Shown: piece after piece, positions 42,496-53,016 of the stretch
Numbering within the stretch: the first letter of the stretch is position 1
How the letters are laid out: each line of letters starts with the position of its first letter
Assembly (NCBI RefSeq): GCF_029945685.1
Contig: NZ_JAQSDA010000020.1
Coordinates: 124,001-188,000 of the forward strand
From: Polaromonas sp.
Lineage (GTDB): Bacteria > Pseudomonadota > Gammaproteobacteria > Burkholderiales > Burkholderiaceae_C
Direction: 5' to 3'
Length of the DNA stretch: 64,000 bases
Program-made: the position numbers and the translations under genes
Notes under the pieces: model-generated
Seen by the model: the letters and a program-made list of their open reading frames with translations, nothing else
Databases searched by the model: none
Told to the model about the DNA's origin: nothing

Positions 42496-43623
42496 TCACG
42501 CTACGGCCTCATTGATTGGGGGGCTATCTTCGACGGGCGCTTGCGAGGCATGCCTGGCCAACAGCTCGCGCAACAGCGGTACACCCTCGCCCGTCTGTGC
42601 GCTGACAAAAACCCTGTCCACACGCCTGCCCGTGTCCGAAAAGGCGTCCTTGATCTCGAAACTGTCACTTAACTGCAGTGGCCGGCGCGATTTTTCAAGG
42701 GCGTCGAGCTTGTTGAAGACCAGAATCTGCGGCACGTCGGCCGCGCCGATCTCGGCCAGAACGCGCTGCACCTGCTCAATCTGCTCAAGATGGTCCGGGT
42801 TGGCGCCATCAACCACGTGCAGCAGCAGGTCCGCGTCTGCCGCTTCCTGCAGCGTGGCGGCAAAAGCGTCCACCAGCCCGTGCGGCAGGTCGCGGATGAA
42901 GCCGACCGTGTCCGACAGCGACACCGACCGGGCGGCGTCGCCCAGGTACAGCTGCCGGGTCGTGGTGTCCAGCGTCGCAAACAGCTGGTCGGCCGCGTAG
43001 GCGCGCGCCTTCACGAGGGCATTGAACAGTGTCGTCTTGCCGGCATTGGTGTAGCCGACCAGGGAAATGGTGAAGGAGTTGCGCCGCTCGCGCTGGCGCC
43101 GCTGGGTCTGGCGCTGCTTCTTGACCTTGGTAAGGCGCTCCTTGGTGCGCTTGATGGACTCGCCGATCATGCGTTTGTCGAGCTCGATCTGCTTTTCGCC
43201 CGGGCCGCCGCGAACACCGGCGCCGCCGGTCTGCCGCTCAAGATGGGACCAGCGCCGGACCAGACGTGTCGACAGGTATTGCAGACGCGCCAGCTCGACC
43301 TGCAGCTTGCCTTCGTGGCTGCGCGCGCGCTGGGCAAAAATCTCGAGAATCAGCAGGGTGCGGTCGTTGACAGGCAGGCCAAGCACCCGCTCCAGATTAC
43401 GCTGCTGCGCCGGGCTCAGGGACTGGTCAAACAGGATTTCACTGGCGCCGGTTTCCAGCGCGAGCATCTTGATTTCGTCGGCCTTGCCGCTGCCGATGAA
43501 AAGCGCGGCGTCGGGGGCCCGGCGTTTGCAGACCACGCGGGCAATCGGCTGCAGGCCGGCTGTCTGGGCCAGCAGGCCCAGTTCTTCCAGACCGGCATCA
43601 AAATTGGGGAGGCCCAGATCCAC
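42496..43623 (-). CDS. hflX: HflX, ribosome-associated GTPase
   Basis: A GTPase of at least 375 residues that binds the 50S subunit and splits stalled or heat-damaged ribosomes. The N-terminal nucleotide-binding HflX domain is followed by a basic coiled coil, G1 GYTNAGKT (190-197), G3 DTVGF and G4 NKLD. The GTG at 43623 is a formal start only. The frame stays open upstream and encodes family-like residues (APLAILVG then VDLGLPN) back to a CTG at 43675-43677 that overlaps the hfq stop (CTGA). The real start is probably this CTG or another rare codon. Confidence 0.93.
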   Translation of the reverse strand: MDLGLPNFDAGLEELGLLAQTAGLQPIARVVCKRRAPDAALFIGSGKADEIKMLALETGASEILFDQSLSPAQQRNLERVLGLPVNDRTLLILEIFAQRARSHEGKLQVELARLQYLSTRLVRRWSHLERQTGGAGVRGGPGEKQIELDKRMIGESIKRTKERLTKVKKQRQTQRRQRERRNSFTISLVGYTNAGKTTLFNALVKARAYAADQLFATLDTTTRQLYLGDAARSVSLSDTVGFIRDLPHGLVDAFAATLQEAADADLLLHVVDGANPDHLEQIEQVQRVLAEIGAADVPQILVFNKLDALEKSRRPLQLSDSFEIKDAFSDTGRRVDRVFVSAQTGEGVPLLRELLARHASQAPVEDSPPINEAVA

Positions 43624-43673
43624 CCCGACCAGAATGGCCAGAGGCGCTGCCGCCTGGGAGAGGTCCTGGGAAC

Positions 43674-43925
43674 TCAGCTGGCTGGGCTTTCTTGGGATTC
43701 TGCAGCAGCAAAATTGACTGCACGACCGGGAACAATGGTCGAAATGGCGTGTTTGTAGACCATCTGGGTGACGGTGTTGCGCAGCAGGACCACGTACTGA
43801 TCGAAAGATTCGATCTGACCCTGAAGCTTGATGCCGTTGACGAGGTAAATCGATACCGGCACATGCTCACGGCGCAAAGTATTGAGGAAAGGGTCCTGCA
43901 AGAGCTGACCTTTGTTGTTGCTCAC
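43674..43925 (-). CDS. hfq: RNA chaperone Hfq
   Basis: An 83-residue Hfq. The Sm1 motif ([40 protein letters not shown]) and Sm2 motif ([10 protein letters not shown]) are complete. The proximal-face residues Gln in GQLLQD and the KH pair are present. A GTG start at 43925 with GGAAAA upstream gives the standard N-terminus [10 protein letters not shown]. The C-terminal tail is short and acidic, as in other beta-proteobacteria. It follows der and is translationally close to hflX. Confidence 0.97.
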   Translation of the reverse strand: MSNNKGQLLQDPFLNTLRREHVPVSIYLVNGIKLQGQIESFDQYVVLLRNTVTQMVYKHAISTIVPGRAVNFAAAESQESPAS

Positions 43926-43993
43926 GATATTTTCCGTGTTCAAGAGTTGGTAGGACTTCACCTTACCACAGCCGATTGGCCGCGCCTGTAGTC

Positions 43994-45337
43994 CTAAGTG
44001 GAATCTTTGTCCGCATAGGGGTTGCTGGACGACTTCATCTGGATGCGCAGGGGCGTGCCCACCAGATCGAACTCCTTGCGGAAGCGCCCTTCCAGAAAGC
44101 GCTTGTAGGCGTCGGTGACGTGTTCGAGCGAATTGCCGTGAACAATGATGATGGGCGGGTTCATGCCACCCTGGTGCGCATAACGCAGCTTGGGGCGGAA
44201 CATGCCGGCCCGCTGCGGGCTCTGGAATTGCACCGCCTCCAGCAGCAGGCGCGTCAGCACCGGCGTGGACATCTTGCGGTTGGCCGAGGCGTGGGCCTGG
44301 ACAATCGACTTCCAGACCGGTCCCAGGCCCTGGCGCTTGATCGCCGAAATATTGTGGATAGTGGCGAACTTCAGGAAGGATAGCCGCGTTTCGATGGACC
44401 GCTGCAGGATTTCCTTCTGGTAGGCGTCCACCGCATCCCACTTGTTGACGGCCAGCACCACCGCGCGCCCGCTTTCCAGGATGTAGCCGGCAATGTGGGC
44501 GTCCTGGTCGGTCACGCCCTGGGTCGCATCCAGCAACAGCAGCACCACATTGGCGCTTTCGATGGCCTGCAGGGTCTTGACCACCGAGAACTTTTCAATC
44601 GCTTCGAACACCTTGCCCTTGCGGCGCAGACCGGCGGTGTCGATCAGCTCGAATTTCTGCCCACCGCGCTCGAAGGGCACCGAAATGGCATCGCGCGTGG
44701 TGCCGGGCTGGTCAAACGCCACCAGGCGCTCTTCGCCCAGCCAGGTGTTGATCAGCGTCGATTTGCCCACGTTGGGGCGACCTGCCACCGCCAGCTTGAT
44801 CACCGTCGGGTCGCTGGGCTCGCCCTCCTCGTCCGGATCGGGCAAATTCAGGGGCTGCAGGGCCATATCGACCAGGGTCCGCATGCCCTGCCCGTGCGAA
44901 GCCGACACCGGCAGGACCTCCCCCAGCCCGAGCTCGAAAAACTCGGACAGCTGCACGCCCTCGGTCATGCCCTCGGCCTTGTTGGCGGTCAGCACCGTCG
45001 GCTTGCCCAGCTTGCGCAGGTATTTGGCGATCTCGTGGTCCTGGGCATTGACCCCGGCGCGCGCATCAACCACAAACACCACGACGTCGGCTTCAGCCAC
45101 CGCCTGCCGGGTCTGCTTGGCCATTTCCTTGTAGATGCCATCGACGGCCTTGGGCTCAAAGCCGCCGGTGTCGATCACGATGAACTCCTGCGCGCCCAGA
45201 TGGCCATTGCCGTAATGGCGGTCCCGCGTCAGGCCGGCATAGTCGGCCACGATCGCATCACGCGACTTGGTCAGGCGGTTGAAAATCGTCGACTTGCCCA
45301 CATTGGGACGTCCGACCAGGGCGATAACAGGTTTCAC
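43994..45337 (-). CDS. der: Ribosome-assembly GTPase Der (EngA)
   Basis: A 447-residue protein with two tandem GTPase domains and a C-terminal KH-like domain. G1 motifs are GRPNVGKST at about 9-17 and again at about 187-195. DTGGF and DTAGL are the two G3 motifs, and NKAEG and NKWD the two G4 motifs. It matures the 50S subunit. A GTG start at 45337. A repeat separates it from bamB, its usual upstream neighbour. Confidence 0.97.
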   Translation of the reverse strand: MKPVIALVGRPNVGKSTIFNRLTKSRDAIVADYAGLTRDRHYGNGHLGAQEFIVIDTGGFEPKAVDGIYKEMAKQTRQAVAEADVVVFVVDARAGVNAQDHEIAKYLRKLGKPTVLTANKAEGMTEGVQLSEFFELGLGEVLPVSASHGQGMRTLVDMALQPLNLPDPDEEGEPSDPTVIKLAVAGRPNVGKSTLINTWLGEERLVAFDQPGTTRDAISVPFERGGQKFELIDTAGLRRKGKVFEAIEKFSVVKTLQAIESANVVLLLLDATQGVTDQDAHIAGYILESGRAVVLAVNKWDAVDAYQKEILQRSIETRLSFLKFATIHNISAIKRQGLGPVWKSIVQAHASANRKMSTPVLTRLLLEAVQFQSPQRAGMFRPKLRYAHQGGMNPPIIIVHGNSLEHVTDAYKRFLEGRFRKEFDLVGTPLRIQMKSSSNPYADKDST

Positions 45338-45366
45338 AAAAAGGCATTCAAGGCGTGGCGATCAGC

Positions 45367-45410
45367 CCCTTGGGGGCAGCGAAATAAACGAAGCGACAAG
45401 CGCAGGGCGC
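45367..45410 (-). repeat. Partial copy related to repeat family 2
   Basis: CCCCTTGGGGGCAGCGAAAT followed by ACGAAGCGACAAGCGCAGGG resembles the hairpin and following part of the family 2 element. It sits directly beside the full copy, as if a second copy had decayed. Confidence 0.4.
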
Positions 45411-45419
45411 CCACCTTCA

Positions 45420-45512
45420 CAAGCAGAGGCCGCGGAACCGGCTTTGCCGGGCCGCAGGCGCAGCGCCCCCTCGGGGGGCAGCGACGACACACGTCAGTGC
45501 GGAGCGGGGGGG
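45420..45512 (-). repeat. Dispersed GC repeat family 2, copy 2
   Basis: A near-duplicate of the element at 36501-36593, with the same hairpins (CCGGCTTTGCCGG, GCCCCCTCGGGGGGC) and the same orientation. It starts 8 bases after the bamB stop codon on the coding strand, between bamB and der. Confidence 0.82.
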
Positions 45513-45519
45513 CCAACAT

Positions 45520-46686
45520 CTACTCGGGCGCGAAGCCGAAAACAGCGCCTGAACGGGTGACCGCAACCAGGATATTGCCGGCCAGCACCGGGGTGGCCGC
45601 CACTGGCGAGCCGTCGGTCACGAGGCGGTTCAGCGGCGAGCCGTCCGCACGGGACAACAGGTGCACAAAACCCGCAGAGTCTCCAATGGCGATGGAGCGG
45701 CCCACCACCAGCGGCGCGCTCAGGCTGCGGTAACGCAGGCCGTCCGAGCTCCAGGCGCTCTCGCCGTCGCTGCGGCGCCAGGCCAGAACCTTGCCGTCGG
45801 CTTCGGTGCCAAACACCAGGCTGTCGTCGCCATCGACACCCTGCGCGCCATTGGCGGGCTTGGTCCACAGCAGCACGCCGCGCTGAGCATCCACACAGCC
45901 AACGCTGGCCTGAAAAGCCCGGGCGCAGACCGTGTTGCCGGTGCGGCTCACGGTGCCCACCAGGTCCACCAGGCGTTCCACATCATTGATGCCGCGGGGC
46001 GAAGCAATCGGGGCTTCCCAGCGGATGCTGCCATTGAGCGGGTTGAGTCCGGTCAGGCGGCCGGCCAGGCCTACCACCAGCGTGTCGCCAACGGCGAGCA
46101 TGACACCCGACTGGCGCAGCACCAGCGGTTCGCTGGGGCGCTGCTGGGACCATAGCTTGCGGCCGGTCTGTCCGTCAAAGGCATTGACCGACCGGTCGGC
46201 CGCGAGCACAAACACCCGGCCACCAGCCACAAAAGGTGCGGTGAAGGCCTGAGCCGCCAGTTTCTGGCGCCAGAGCTCCTTGCCACCCGCCACGGCCACC
46301 ACTTCGTTGGTCCGCGTAACCACCGCTGCCACCTTGCCGTCGCTGCCCACGCCGGCGGCGACTGGTGCGCCGACATTGGTGCGCCAGAAGTCACGGCCGC
46401 TGCGGGCGTCGAGCGCCACCACGGTGCCGTCGGTGCTTGCTGCCATCACGGTATCGCCCGAGACGTTCACCTGGAGCGGGAAAGAAACCTCGCCGATGCG
46501 GGCGGTCCAGACCTGTTTGGCCGGCACCAGTGCCATCACGGGCTGCAACTCGGCCGGCTGCGGCTTTTTGACGGAGCTGCCGAAAAAGCCGCTGAACGTC
46601 GAGCAGCCGGCCAGGACCGCTACCAAAAGAATAGCTGCTGGCGCTTTGCCAGCTTGGGCCAAGGGCCGAAAAGACTTGAAAATCAC
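45520..46686 (-). CDS. bamB: Outer membrane assembly lipoprotein BamB
   Basis: A 388-residue PQQ-type beta-propeller lipoprotein of the BAM complex. The signal peptide (LAQAGKAPAAILLVAVLAGC, lipobox LAGC, Cys 28) is followed by propeller blades with repeated patterns such as VVALDARSGRDFWRTNVG and LTGLNPLNGSIRWE. The GTG start at 46686 overlaps the yfgM stop (GTGA). Most of the signal peptide is encoded by a copy of the dispersed repeat (46619-46667), an unusual origin for a targeting signal. Confidence 0.95.
   Translation of the reverse strand: MIFKSFRPLAQAGKAPAAILLVAVLAGCSTFSGFFGSSVKKPQPAELQPVMALVPAKQVWTARIGEVSFPLQVNVSGDTVMAASTDGTVVALDARSGRDFWRTNVGAPVAAGVGSDGKVAAVVTRTNEVVAVAGGKELWRQKLAAQAFTAPFVAGGRVFVLAADRSVNAFDGQTGRKLWSQQRPSEPLVLRQSGVMLAVGDTLVVGLAGRLTGLNPLNGSIRWEAPIASPRGINDVERLVDLVGTVSRTGNTVCARAFQASVGCVDAQRGVLLWTKPANGAQGVDGDDSLVFGTEADGKVLAWRRSDGESAWSSDGLRYRSLSAPLVVGRSIAIGDSAGFVHLLSRADGSPLNRLVTDGSPVAATPVLAGNILVAVTRSGAVFGFAPE
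46619..46667 (-). repeat. Dispersed repeat family 1, copy I (in bamB signal peptide)
   Basis: On the coding strand: GGCCCTTGGCCCAAGCTGGC, then AAAGCGCCAGCAGCTATTC and TTTTGGTAGC. It contains the first stem CTGGC/GCCAG and the GCTAT...TAGC hairpin. It encodes residues about 8-23 of BamB, the core of the export signal. Confidence 0.65.
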
Positions 46687-47393
46687 GGCTTGACCTCCGG
46701 GGCGGGCGCGGGAGAAACTGCAGCGGTGGCTGCAGCAGGGACCAATGCCGCCGAGGGGTTCAGCCCGAGCGCATTGAGTTTGACTTCGACCAGGCGCCGG
46801 TACTCGGTGCGGTCATCCATGGCCTTGAAGGCTTTTTCGTATTCGGCCCGGGCTTCGGTTTTTTTGCCTTGTGCAGCGAGGACGTCGCCGCGGCGATCCG
46901 CCGCCAGCGCAACAAAGTCCTTGGGGAAGGTGCCGCTCAGCTGCTGCAAGGCCTCGTCGTAGGCTTTCGCCTCAAGCAGCAAGCCCGCCAGACGCAGCTT
47001 GGCAATCGCCTGGTAACCCTCATCCGCGCTCTTGCCGGCCACCCATCCCAGGGAGGCTTTGGCGGCATCGATGTTGCCTTTGTCGTAATAGGTCCTGGCC
47101 GCCAGCAGGCCGGCCTGCTGGGCGAAAGCCGTCCCGGAAAAACGGTCCTTCATGTCGCCCATGGCGCGGTCCAGCCGGCTGGTGTCTCCCGACTGGGCGG
47201 CGCGCTCGACCTCGTCGTACATGATGGCCGCCTTGGCGGCCTGATCACGCTGCCAGTAGTTGTAGCCGTTCCAGGCGGCAAAAGCGCCAAAAATGACAAT
47301 CAGGCCCCAGGTGATCAGGTTGCCATACTGTTTCCAGAAGTGCTTCAGCTCGTCGAGCTGCTCCTGTTCTTCCAAATCGAGATGTTTTGCCAT
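46683..47393 (-). CDS. yfgM: YfgM-like TPR membrane protein
   Basis: A 236-residue protein with a cytoplasmic N-terminus (MAKHLDLEEQEQLDELKHFW), one transmembrane helix (LITWGLIVIFGAFAAWNGYNYW) and a periplasmic TPR-like domain (TAFAQQAGLLAARTYYDKG, YDEALQQLSGTFP, LAAQGKKTEARAEYEKAF). YfgM associates with SecYEG and periplasmic chaperones (PpiD). The Ala/Pro-rich end is followed at once by bamB through a GTGA overlap, the usual hisS-yfgM-bamB-der order. Confidence 0.92.
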   Translation of the reverse strand: MAKHLDLEEQEQLDELKHFWKQYGNLITWGLIVIFGAFAAWNGYNYWQRDQAAKAAIMYDEVERAAQSGDTSRLDRAMGDMKDRFSGTAFAQQAGLLAARTYYDKGNIDAAKASLGWVAGKSADEGYQAIAKLRLAGLLLEAKAYDEALQQLSGTFPKDFVALAADRRGDVLAAQGKKTEARAEYEKAFKAMDDRTEYRRLVEVKLNALGLNPSAALVPAAATAAVSPAPAPEVKP

Positions 47394-47444
47394 AGAGCTC
47401 TGCGGGTTCCGCCAAATGAATTGTGTTGATTGTAGGGGTCGCTG

Positions 47445-48758
47445 TCAGGCGCCAGCCCGCAGGCCGTGCGCCCACAGCGCCACGGACTCCAGCGGCTCCA
47501 GGGTCTGCGACTGGACGGCCTCGACCTTTTCGCCACGCAGGGGCTTGACGGCCACGCAGCCCTGCGCCAGTTCCGCCGCGCCAAAGATCAGGGCGAAGCG
47601 GGCGCCGCTGGCGTCGGCCTTCTTGAACTGGGATTTCATGCTGCCCATGCCGTCAGCATTGCCGGCGTGCATCTGCACACTGACACCGGCGGCGCGCAAG
47701 GCCTGCAAGGCACGTGAAGCCACCGGCCAGGCGGCAGCGTCAGGAACGATGGCGTAGGCATCCGGCACCGGCAGCTCAACGCTGGTCCCCTGCTCCTTGA
47801 TCAGTTCAAGCACACGCTCGACACCGAGCGCCCAGCCGACGGCTGGCGCCGGCCTGCCGCCCATTTGTTCGATCAGGTAGTCGTAACGGCCACCGGCGCA
47901 AATCGTGCCTTGCGCACCAAGGCGGTCGGTCACGAATTCAAACACCGTCAGGTTGTAATAGTCCAGGCCGCGCACCAGCCGGTGGTTCAGCGTCCAGGGC
48001 ACGTCGTTGGCATCGAGGATGGCCTTCAGGCCTTCAAAATGCGCGAGCGATTCGGGGCCGAGGAAATCCAGCAGCCGCGGCGCACTTTCGACGACTTCCT
48101 TCATGGCCGGGTTTTTGGTGTCCAGAATCCGCAGCGGGTTGCTATGCAGGCGGCGCCGGGCTTCTTCATCGAGCAGGTCGCCATGTTTTTCCAGATGGGC
48201 AATCAGCTCCGCCCGGTGCTGGGCACGCTCTTCGGGCTGGCCGAGACTGTTGATCTCCAGCCGCCAGTCGTTCAGGCCCAGCTCTTTCCAGAGCGCCGCT
48301 GCCAACAGGATCAGTTCGGCATCCACATCGGGCCCAGCAAAACCCAGGGCTTCCGCGCCGATCTGGTGGAACTGGCGATAACGCCCACGCTGCGGGCGCT
48401 CGCGGCGAAACATCGGGCCCATGTAAAACAGGCGTTTGCCGCCCTCGTACAGCAGGTTGTGTTCGACCACAGCGCGCACCACGCTGGCGGTGTTTTCGGG
48501 CCGCATGGTCAGTTGGTCGTGTTTGCCGTCCTTGTCGGCACGGTCATCAAAGGAATACATCTCCTTCTCGACGATGTCGGTGACCTCGCCGATGCCGCGG
48601 ACAAACAGCTGTGTGTGCTCGAGAATCGGGGTGCGGATGTTGCGGTAGGCATAGCGGCCCATCAGGGCGCGGACTTTGTCCTCCAGCCACTCCCAGCGCG
48701 CCGAATCGGGCGGCAATATGTCGTTCATGCCTTTGACGGCAGTCAGTTTTTCAGCCAT
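47445..48758 (-). CDS. hisS: Histidyl-tRNA synthetase
   Basis: A 437-residue class II aminoacyl-tRNA synthetase. Visible are motif 1 around [15 protein letters not shown], motif 2 [22 protein letters not shown] (as [14 protein letters not shown]), the His-specific signatures LVRGLDYYN and [13 protein letters not shown], motif 3 [11 protein letters not shown] and the C-terminal anticodon-binding domain. Length is normal. It lies 11 bases after ispG on the same strand. Confidence 0.97.
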   Translation of the reverse strand: MAEKLTAVKGMNDILPPDSARWEWLEDKVRALMGRYAYRNIRTPILEHTQLFVRGIGEVTDIVEKEMYSFDDRADKDGKHDQLTMRPENTASVVRAVVEHNLLYEGGKRLFYMGPMFRRERPQRGRYRQFHQIGAEALGFAGPDVDAELILLAAALWKELGLNDWRLEINSLGQPEERAQHRAELIAHLEKHGDLLDEEARRRLHSNPLRILDTKNPAMKEVVESAPRLLDFLGPESLAHFEGLKAILDANDVPWTLNHRLVRGLDYYNLTVFEFVTDRLGAQGTICAGGRYDYLIEQMGGRPAPAVGWALGVERVLELIKEQGTSVELPVPDAYAIVPDAAAWPVASRALQALRAAGVSVQMHAGNADGMGSMKSQFKKADASGARFALIFGAAELAQGCVAVKPLRGEKVEAVQSQTLEPLESVALWAHGLRAGA

Positions 48759-48769
48759 GGAATCTTTGT

Positions 48770-50044
48770 CTAAGCGGTCTGGGCGACGGCTGGCGTGCCA
48801 AAGCGCTTTTCAATATAGTTTTCGACAATCACACGGAACTCCTGCGCAATCTGGTCGCCGCGCAGCGTCATCGCCTTTTCGCCATCAATATAAACCGGTG
48901 CGGCCGGTGCTTCGCCCGAGCCGGGCAGGCTGATGCCGATGTCGGCATGTTTGCTCTCGCCGGGCCCGTTGACGATGCAGCCCATCACCGCGACCTTGAG
49001 TTTCTCAACACCGGGGTACCGGGCACGCCAGACCGGCATCTGCGCGCGCAGGAAATCGTCGATTTCCTTGGTCAGTTCCTGGAAAGTGGTGCTGGTCGTT
49101 CGGCCGCAACCGGGACAGGCGGTGACACTGGGCACGAAGCTGCGCAGGCCGAGCGCCTGCAGGATTTCCGAGGCAATCAGCACTTCCTGCGTGCGCGCTT
49201 CGCCGGGCTGCGGCGTCAGGGAGACGCGAATGGTATCGCCGATGCCCTCCTGCAGCAGGATAGCCAGCGCGGCGGTGGACGCCACCGTGCCCTTGGTCCC
49301 CATGCCGGCTTCGGTCAGACCGAGGTGCAGCGCATAACGCGAGCGTCTGGAAAGTTCACGGTACACCGAGATCAGGTCCTGCACGCCGCTGACCTTGCAG
49401 GAGAGAATGATCTGGTTTCTGTCCATGCCCATCTGCTCGGCCAGTTCGGCTGAACCGAGAGCCGAGGTGATCAGCGCCTCGTACATCACCTGTTTGGCGT
49501 CCCAGGGCTGGGCCCGGCGGCTGTTTTCATCCATCAGGCCGGCCAGCAGTTCCTGGTCCAGGCTGCCCCAGTTGACACCGATGCGCACCGGTTTGTTCCA
49601 GCGAACAGCGGCTTCTATCATCTGCCCGAACTGCCGGTCGTGTTTGTCGCCCTTACCCACATTGCCCGGGTTGATACGGTACTTGGACAGTGCCTCGGCA
49701 CAGGCCGGGTAGTCGGTCAGAAGGCGGTGTCCGTTGTAATGGAAGTCGCCAACGAGCGGCACATCGATGCCCATGCGGTCGAGCTGTTCGCGGATGTACG
49801 GCACCTGCGCCGCAGCCTCCGGCGTGTTGACAGTGATACGGACCATTTCCGACCCGGCAATGGCCAGTTCCTTGACCTGGATGGCCGTGCCGATCGCGTC
49901 CACCGTGTCGGTGTTGGTCATGGACTGCACACGCACGGGCGCATCGCCGCCCACGGTGACCACACGCGAGCCCCAGACCACACGCGCCTGGGACGACATG
50001 CGCGCCTTGGGCGCGGCCGATTCCACGGGAAAACATGCTGCCAC
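48770..50044 (-). CDS. ispG: HMBPP synthase IspG (flavodoxin-dependent)
   Basis: A 424-residue Fe-S enzyme of the MEP isoprenoid pathway that converts MEcPP to HMBPP. The N-terminal TIM barrel begins [20 protein letters not shown]. The [4Fe-4S] ligands are in [11 protein letters not shown] and [12 protein letters not shown] with the closing Glu. The GTG at 50044 overlaps the rodZ stop (TAGTG). An internal ATG at 49999 has AAGG at six bases and would remove 15 residues; either start is possible. Confidence 0.96.
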   Translation of the reverse strand: MAACFPVESAAPKARMSSQARVVWGSRVVTVGGDAPVRVQSMTNTDTVDAIGTAIQVKELAIAGSEMVRITVNTPEAAAQVPYIREQLDRMGIDVPLVGDFHYNGHRLLTDYPACAEALSKYRINPGNVGKGDKHDRQFGQMIEAAVRWNKPVRIGVNWGSLDQELLAGLMDENSRRAQPWDAKQVMYEALITSALGSAELAEQMGMDRNQIILSCKVSGVQDLISVYRELSRRSRYALHLGLTEAGMGTKGTVASTAALAILLQEGIGDTIRVSLTPQPGEARTQEVLIASEILQALGLRSFVPSVTACPGCGRTTSTTFQELTKEIDDFLRAQMPVWRARYPGVEKLKVAVMGCIVNGPGESKHADIGISLPGSGEAPAAPVYIDGEKAMTLRGDQIAQEFRVIVENYIEKRFGTPAVAQTA

Positions 50045-51051
50045 TACTTCACCTCAAAACGCGCAACGTTGTCTTTGCTCACAGCGCCCAGGTCGAAGGC
50101 CTTGCCCCGCACTTCGACCTGCGTCGCATCGACCCGGCCAACCACCGCGGCCAGCGGCGGGACGCCCGATGCTCCCGCTTCCTCACCGGCAGCCAGGGTA
50201 CGACGCAAAACCACCGTGCCTCTGGCATCGGTCACTTCGACCCACGACTCCCCTTTGGCCCGAAACACGATGATGCCGGCGGCCGCGGCCGGGGCCGAGG
50301 CGGCGGCCGGCGACGCGACCGCAGGCGACATGACCACTGCAGCCTGATCGGTAGCAGGCAGGCGCGGTGCGAGTAAAGGGGCCGCCGGCGCCGTGCCGCC
50401 AGGAGTTGCGGGCTGGGCCATGCTGTCCGTCCCGGCGGGCTTGTCCACCTCGATCAGTTCGGTCCTGGCCATGGCAACCCCCGACTGCCCCCCAGACGGG
50501 GCCGCAGGTGCATCGGCAACGGCAGGTGATGGTGTCGCTGGCTGCGTGGCGACGCCGGGCTGCTGAACAGCCGGCAGAAAGATCAGAACCAGGGCACCCA
50601 AGACCAGCAACAGTCCCGCCAGAACGGCGGGCCTGGAAATCTGGGCCACCAGGGAGGGCCCGGGTCCGTCACCGGGAGAACGAAACGGTGCGTTGATGGG
50701 CGCACTCTGCTGCCCGAGATTGGGCTTGCCGGTTTGTGGCAACAGCGTCAGCACCTGACCCGCATCTATCTTCAGGGTGCGACAGACGCTCGCCGCCAGA
50801 GCGCGTACAAACACGGCATCAGGCAGCAGGTCCAGGCGGTCAGCTTCCAGGGCTTCGAGCTTTTTGACCGGCACCTTCAAGGCCACCGCCAGTGCGGCGA
50901 TATGCAGGCCTGCAGCCTCGCGTGCCTGCCGGATCAGGGAACCGGCACTGACCGCAGGCCCGCCATCTGCCTGGTCCAGCGGGACGTGGGGCGCCGGGTC
51001 TCGCTGCGTCATGGCAGCGTTGCCCGGCAGCAGGCCGTCGGCATCAGTCAT
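50044..51051 (-). CDS. rodZ: RodZ-like cytoskeletal/HTH membrane protein
   Basis: A 335-residue protein. Residues 35-105 are a Cro-like helix-turn-helix ([52 protein letters not shown]). A single transmembrane helix follows near 150 ([19 protein letters not shown]). A Pro/Ala-rich linker then leads to a C-terminal DUF4115 beta domain ([20 protein letters not shown]). RodZ links MreB to the membrane. The ATG at 51051 overlaps the pilF stop by 8 bases. The position between pilF and ispG is conserved. Confidence 0.92.
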   Translation of the reverse strand: MTDADGLLPGNAAMTQRDPAPHVPLDQADGGPAVSAGSLIRQAREAAGLHIAALAVALKVPVKKLEALEADRLDLLPDAVFVRALAASVCRTLKIDAGQVLTLLPQTGKPNLGQQSAPINAPFRSPGDGPGPSLVAQISRPAVLAGLLLVLGALVLIFLPAVQQPGVATQPATPSPAVADAPAAPSGGQSGVAMARTELIEVDKPAGTDSMAQPATPGGTAPAAPLLAPRLPATDQAAVVMSPAVASPAAASAPAAAAGIIVFRAKGESWVEVTDARGTVVLRRTLAAGEEAGASGVPPLAAVVGRVDATQVEVRGKAFDLGAVSKDNVARFEVK

Positions 51052-51856
51052 TGAAGGCTCCCCTTTCGTAAGCTGCAGCCTCGCGTGACTGGCCGAAGCG
51101 CTTTTTAAGCTGATCGGCCAGTTGCAGCATCGCCTCACGGTTGCCCAGGCCGCGCTCCACCTTGATACCCAGCCACAAGGTTTCGGCATTGGCCAGATCA
51201 CTGTTGTTCAAACGGCGAATGTAGAACTGCGCACGAACCAGCTCTCCGCGCTGGAAAAGCAGGTTGGCCAGGTTATAGCCGGTAACCGGGTTACCGGCGT
51301 CCAGCTCATAGGATTGCAACAGACTGCGCTCACCCTCCGCTTTCTGCCCCGCCCTCACCTGACAAAGCCCCTGCGTCATGAGTGTTTTGGCCTGGCCGCC
51401 GTACTGGGGCAGGGCAATGGCGCGGGCAAATAATGCAGCCGATTCGCTGTAGCGGTTTTGCTGGCAGAGCAGCCAGCCATAGTTGTGCAGCACGTCGCCG
51501 TCCCGCGGATTGAGCGTCATGGCCCGGCGGAAACTGTCCTCGGCAAGCACATTGTCATTCATGCGCATATAAACCAGGGCGCGCAGGTTGTAGGCCTCTG
51601 CATAGGTCGGATCGGTCACCAAGGCCTGCTTGATTTCATCGAGGGCGACATTGGTCTGCCCCTGCTGAAAATAATTCGCGGCCAGTTCCAGGCGGATGCG
51701 CGCCCGTTTGCGAACGTCCGGTTCGTCCGACTCCGTCATGATCTCGGCGCGCCCGCTCGCGGCGCCAGGAACGGAACCCGGTTTGCCGGCACACCCGGCG
51801 AGCAGCACAGCCGCCCAGCAGACAGACATTAACAGGACATTGCGGACACGACTCAT
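51044..51856 (-). CDS. pilF: PilF/PilW-type TPR lipoprotein
   Basis: A 270-residue lipoprotein with lipobox VLLAGC (Cys 22) and several TPR units ([56 protein letters not shown]). PilF is the pilotin that guides the PilQ secretin to the outer membrane in type IV pilus assembly. The ATG at 51856 overlaps the rlmN stop by ATGA, so translation is coupled. Confidence 0.9.
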   Translation of the reverse strand: MSRVRNVLLMSVCWAAVLLAGCAGKPGSVPGAASGRAEIMTESDEPDVRKRARIRLELAANYFQQGQTNVALDEIKQALVTDPTYAEAYNLRALVYMRMNDNVLAEDSFRRAMTLNPRDGDVLHNYGWLLCQQNRYSESAALFARAIALPQYGGQAKTLMTQGLCQVRAGQKAEGERSLLQSYELDAGNPVTGYNLANLLFQRGELVRAQFYIRRLNNSDLANAETLWLGIKVERGLGNREAMLQLADQLKKRFGQSREAAAYERGAFND

Positions 51857-52998
51857 ACACCGACCTCTCTGGAGACTATCTTGATGCCCTTGAGCATACC
51901 CTGCCGCTGCGTGGCCATGCGCTGCTGCACACCGGTGCGGTCCTGGACATCGCCGGCCAGCTGGCCACAAGCGGCGTCGATGTCATCGCCCCGGGTTTTT
52001 CGCACGGTGGTCACAATGCCGGCATCCTGCAGAATTTTGCCGAAAGCCAGCACCCGCGACATGGCGGAGCGTTTCAGACCTGAGGCCGGAAACGGGTTGA
52101 AGGGAATCAGATTGAACTTGCAGGCCAGGCCCTTCAGCGAATGCCTGCGCATCAACTCCACCAGCATGTGCGCATGTTCGGGCTGGTCATTGACGCCGTC
52201 GAGCATGCAGTACTCGAAGGTGATGAAGTCCCTCGGTGCCGCGGCCTGGTAACGCGCGCAGGCCTCGAGCAACTCGGCGATCGGGTATTTTTTGTTCAGC
52301 GGCACCAGATTGCTGCGCAGCTCGTCCTCAGGCGCGTGCAGCGACACCGCCAGGGCTACCGGGCAATCCTGCGCCAGACGATCAATCATGGGCACCACGC
52401 CGGAGGTCGAAACCGTTACACGCCGGCGCGACAGGCCGTAGGCATGGTCGTCCAGCATGACGCGCAGGGCCGGCAGCAGCTGGGAATAGTTCTGCAGGGG
52501 TTCACCCATGCCCATCATCACGACGTTGGACACCACGCGGTCCTGCCGGCCCAGATGCCGGCGCAGGAAGTGCTCTGCAAACCAGAGCTGGCCGATGATC
52601 TCGGCTGTCGTCAGGTTGCGGCTGAAGCCCTGGTGGCCGGTGGAGCAGAAACGGCAGCCCACGGCACAGCCGGCCTGGGACGAAATGCAAAGCGTTCCGC
52701 GGTCGGCCTCGGGAATGAAGACAGTTTCAATGACATCGCCCGCGCCGACATCGAACAGCCATTTGATGGTGCCGTCGGCCGAATCGTGGCGTGACACCAC
52801 CTTGAGGCTCTGGATGTGGGCGGAAGCAGGAAGTTTTTCACGCAACGATTTGGCCAGATCGGTCATCTGGGCAAAATCCGTCGCGCCTTTTTGGTGAATC
52901 CAGCGAAAAAGCTGGGTGGCCCGGAAGCGTTTCTCCCCGAGGCCTTCGCAGAAGGCCGCCAGCCCGTCCAGATCGTAATCAAGCAGGTTGGCGGTCAT
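51853..52998 (-). CDS. rlmN: RlmN, 23S rRNA/tRNA adenine C2 methyltransferase
   Basis: A 381-residue radical-SAM enzyme that methylates C2 of A2503 in 23S rRNA and A37 in some tRNAs. The cluster motif is CAVGCRFC (Cys 111, 115, 118). The mechanistic Cys pair includes the one in [11 protein letters not shown] near the C-terminus. [25 protein letters not shown] and [10 protein letters not shown] are typical. The C-terminal extension after the domain is about 25 residues ([13 protein letters not shown]) and slightly longer than in E. coli. Confidence 0.96.
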   Translation of the reverse strand: MTANLLDYDLDGLAAFCEGLGEKRFRATQLFRWIHQKGATDFAQMTDLAKSLREKLPASAHIQSLKVVSRHDSADGTIKWLFDVGAGDVIETVFIPEADRGTLCISSQAGCAVGCRFCSTGHQGFSRNLTTAEIIGQLWFAEHFLRRHLGRQDRVVSNVVMMGMGEPLQNYSQLLPALRVMLDDHAYGLSRRRVTVSTSGVVPMIDRLAQDCPVALAVSLHAPEDELRSNLVPLNKKYPIAELLEACARYQAAAPRDFITFEYCMLDGVNDQPEHAHMLVELMRRHSLKGLACKFNLIPFNPFPASGLKRSAMSRVLAFGKILQDAGIVTTVRKTRGDDIDAACGQLAGDVQDRTGVQQRMATQRQGMLKGIKIVSREVGV

Positions 52999-53016
52999 TT
53001 GCGGGAAACTTGCGCC

